Shown here in pieces: positions 14,894 through 16,313 of a DNA stretch of 16,313 nucleotides; positions within the stretch are counted from its first letter, which is position 1; each line of letters begins with the position of its first letter. This DNA comes from Hydnum rufescens UP504 (taxonomy: Eukaryota; Basidiomycota; Agaricomycetes; Cantharellales; Hydnaceae). Location: the NCBI GenBank assembly GCA_014904985.1, contig MU129071.1:131261-147573 (forward strand), read 5' to 3'. The notes beneath the pieces are model-generated. The model did no database searches and had not been told where the DNA came from. It was given only the letters and a program-made list of their open reading frames with translations. A program made the position numbers and the translations under genes.

Positions 14894-15952
14894 TCAACGG
14901 GATGCATCAAGATCAATGGATGAGGCCCGATACATGGACGAGTTCCCCAGTCTTGTCTGGTCGGAAGGAGGAGTGGGCCAGGCTGGCAGATTTATGATAG
15001 AGCCAGGGCCTGCTTTTGGACCGTGGGAGGGGTCGAAGCTAGCATCCCCACTAGGCTCCTCGAAGTCTGAGCTTGGCGCGAAGAGGCCTAAGCCATGGGG
15101 GTCAGTGTCCACTCTAGGGAGCGGCTGTACGTCTAACGCCTCCTCCAACCTTACGTCATATTCCGTGTACTTCATGGCTTGGTTGCCCGCGAATGGGTGC
15201 CTCGTCGCCTGTATTATGGGGCGCGTCCCATCGATATCGCCTTGGATTGCTTCCCAACCCGAAGCTAATGCTCTTCGAGCCACCCTTTTTGTGGGGAGGC
15301 GGGGATCATGCCATGCCTTATATAGGCGCTCTCATAATTCAGGCGTAGGGGGAAGGGAATCCTCAGAGGCCATTGGAGTGGATAGGCTTTCGCCCTGGTG
15401 TAACTTCCTTAGTTTATAGAGCCGAGCGAACATCAGCTCAACCCTTAGCTTTAGCAGTTTGTTGGCCATCCTCAATTCTTCGATTCGTTTGGACATCCAC
15501 AACTGTTCTGCTAATTTCCCTTCACGGTCTATTACAAAGCGATGGTCCTCATTTCCTACTATAGCTATAATGTCTGAGATGACATTCTGTAGCCTCTCGA
15601 TGCCCGTTTGGACTGTAATGAGGAGTTCCCGATCCATATGCCACTCCTGCTGCTCCTTGTCATACATGAAGTACGTAGAGTTATATTGTGCTGGAGCAAA
15701 CTTCGTCCACACCATGAGGAACTGGTAGGTGGTAACAGGAGCAGCCGAGAACGGGTCCGTATACTCATTTACCGGCTCGTCCAGTCATTGTGTGATCTCC
15801 CGATAGCGTTCCATCGAGTGTAGTCGGGGTGGGATAGCCACACATTCATGTGTAGTAGCGTGATAGAGCACATCATCATGCTGGGATGACAGGATGTGGT
15901 GTGGGATCGCCATATGCGGGTTTAACTTGGGTGTCTTCGCCCGTTTACTCAT
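14894..15952 (-). pseudogene. Gag N-terminal ORF (unknown fold, coiled-coil-like)
   Basis: First ATG after the 5' LTR (15950-15952), 98 bases inside the element, opening MSKRAKTPKLNPHM. The same frame runs about 350 codons to 14894 and is broken by TGA at 15785-15787 and 15332-15334, both in contexts where CGA fits. It contains a leucine-rich charged helix (RIEELRMANKLLKLRVEL) with heptad-like spacing, then YKAWHDPRLPTKRVARRAL and an acidic, proline-rich tail. It may be the N-terminal region of Gag or a separate small ORF, as some fungal elements have; the position fits both. No named domain. Confidence 0.7.
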
Positions 15953-16027
15953 TTCGAGAGATAAGGGAGGGAGACAAAGAGTTAACTGGGAGTTGCGGGA
16001 TGTCGTGGGTGAAATTGATTTGACCAC

Positions 16028-16049
16028 CTCGTTGGCTAGAGGGAACCAA
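16028..16049 (-). promoter_or_regulatory. Candidate primer-binding site
   Basis: In element sense the sequence just after the 5' LTR is TTGGTTCCCTCTAGCCAACG. A TGG one base inside the LTR edge is the usual start of a tRNA primer site (it pairs with the CCA end). I cannot name the tRNA from memory, and self-priming is not excluded. Confidence 0.5.
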
Positions 16050-16313
16050 TGTAATAACGTGGTCCTCGACTTCGAGGGACCGCAGTATTTGTCGTCGTTA
16101 GATGAGGCGGATTCGGCGTATCTGTGAATAGAAGAGGAAGGATACTCCAACCGTTCTAAGCACTGGCTTTGAACGGGAGGACCACAAATGAGGCTAGGCA
16201 CTGGCTTCGCTTCGGGCATGGGAGAAGCGAGAGGAGAGGAGGGGATTGGAGAATGGGAGGTGGTAGTAACTGGCCAAGGGGCTCAGTTACTATCTAGGGA
16301 AGAAGTGGCGGGT
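16050..16313 (-). repeat. 5' LTR (partial, continues beyond the window)
   Basis: Starts TGTAATAACG at 16050 and is uninterrupted through the place where the other copy was hit by the hAT-like element (TTCTAAGC at 16154-16161). It shows eight differences from the 3' LTR over 264 aligned bases, all C-T or G-A at CpG. About 307 bases of the LTR should lie to the right of the window. Confidence 0.93.

Larger units (their letters stand above)
1562..16313 (-). mobile_element. Ty3/gypsy LTR retrotransposon with chromodomain and extra 3' ORF (runs off right edge)
   Basis: The element lies on the minus strand. Order in its own sense: 5' LTR (16050 to beyond the window), primer-binding region, gag, protease, RT, RNase H, integrase, chromodomain, an extra 3' ORF, polypurine tract, 3' LTR. 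The pol order PR-RT-RH-INT defines Ty3/gypsy (Metaviridae-like), and the chromodomain places it with chromoviruses. LTR ends are TGTAATA...TATTACA. The 3' LTR is interrupted by the hAT-like insertion at 1674-5061; without that insert and its duplicated target the visible element is about 11.3 kb and the LTR 571 bp. Every large ORF is broken, most often by TGA codons. The left flank base group 1557-1561 is GCCAG; the right flank is outside the window, so its target duplication cannot be tested. Confidence 0.93.

Overview
The window reads as repeat-rich fungal DNA, most likely from a mushroom-forming basidiomycete (Agaricomycetes). The evidence is short introns with CTAAC/CTAAT branch sites, a chromodomain Ty3/gypsy element whose pol looks basidiomycete-like, and RecQ-helicase and DDE-transposase remnants of a type common in those genomes. 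I see no intact host gene, tRNA, rRNA or CRISPR array. The species cannot be fixed from the sequence.

Layout. (1) Positions 1-1561 are an old transposon graveyard with about three CpG dinucleotides in 1.5 kb. A RecQ-type helicase relic has its N-terminal half on the minus strand (about 1-412) and its continuation on the plus strand (about 412-790). The 3' end of a DDE transposase relic lies at about 1040-1415. (2) A Ty3/gypsy retrotransposon on the minus strand fills the rest: 3' LTR at the left (1562-1673 plus 5070-5528), polypurine tract, a long unrecognised 3' ORF (5547-8154), pol (chromodomain, integrase, RNase H, RT, protease; 8323 to about 12830), gag (about 12800-15952), primer-binding region, and a 5' LTR that runs off the right edge (16050-16313). 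It is dead: most reading-frame breaks are TGA codons where CGA would fit, plus about eight frameshifts. (3) The 3' LTR is split by a 3388-bp hAT-like non-autonomous transposon (1674-5061), with 16-bp terminal inverted repeats (15/16) and an 8-bp target duplication TTCTAAGC.

The hAT-like element is the most unusual part. At its centre is a chimeric fragment of a UDP-glucose 6-dehydrogenase gene, made of two non-adjacent coding pieces. On either side, pointing outward (minus strand to the left, plus strand to the right), are two arrays of exon-intron-like modules, five intron-like units per arm. Nearly every exon-like unit ends in a GC-rich hairpin (family A, arm TACCACACACCCGC) lying 6-9 nt before a 5' splice-site-like GT. 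Most intron-like units carry a second hairpin (family B, arm GCCAAAAGAGCAGC) before a CTAAC/CTAAT branch motif and a TAG acceptor. Copies of both hairpins differ in sequence but often keep pairing through matched changes in both arms. The exon-like units share no continuous reading frame, so the conserved property appears to be splice signals plus hairpins rather than a protein.

Order of events, inferred from CpG decay and nesting: the left relics are oldest; the gypsy element inserted beside them and lost its frames largely by CpG transitions (all eight differences between its two LTR copies are CpG transitions); the hAT-like element inserted last, into the 3' LTR.
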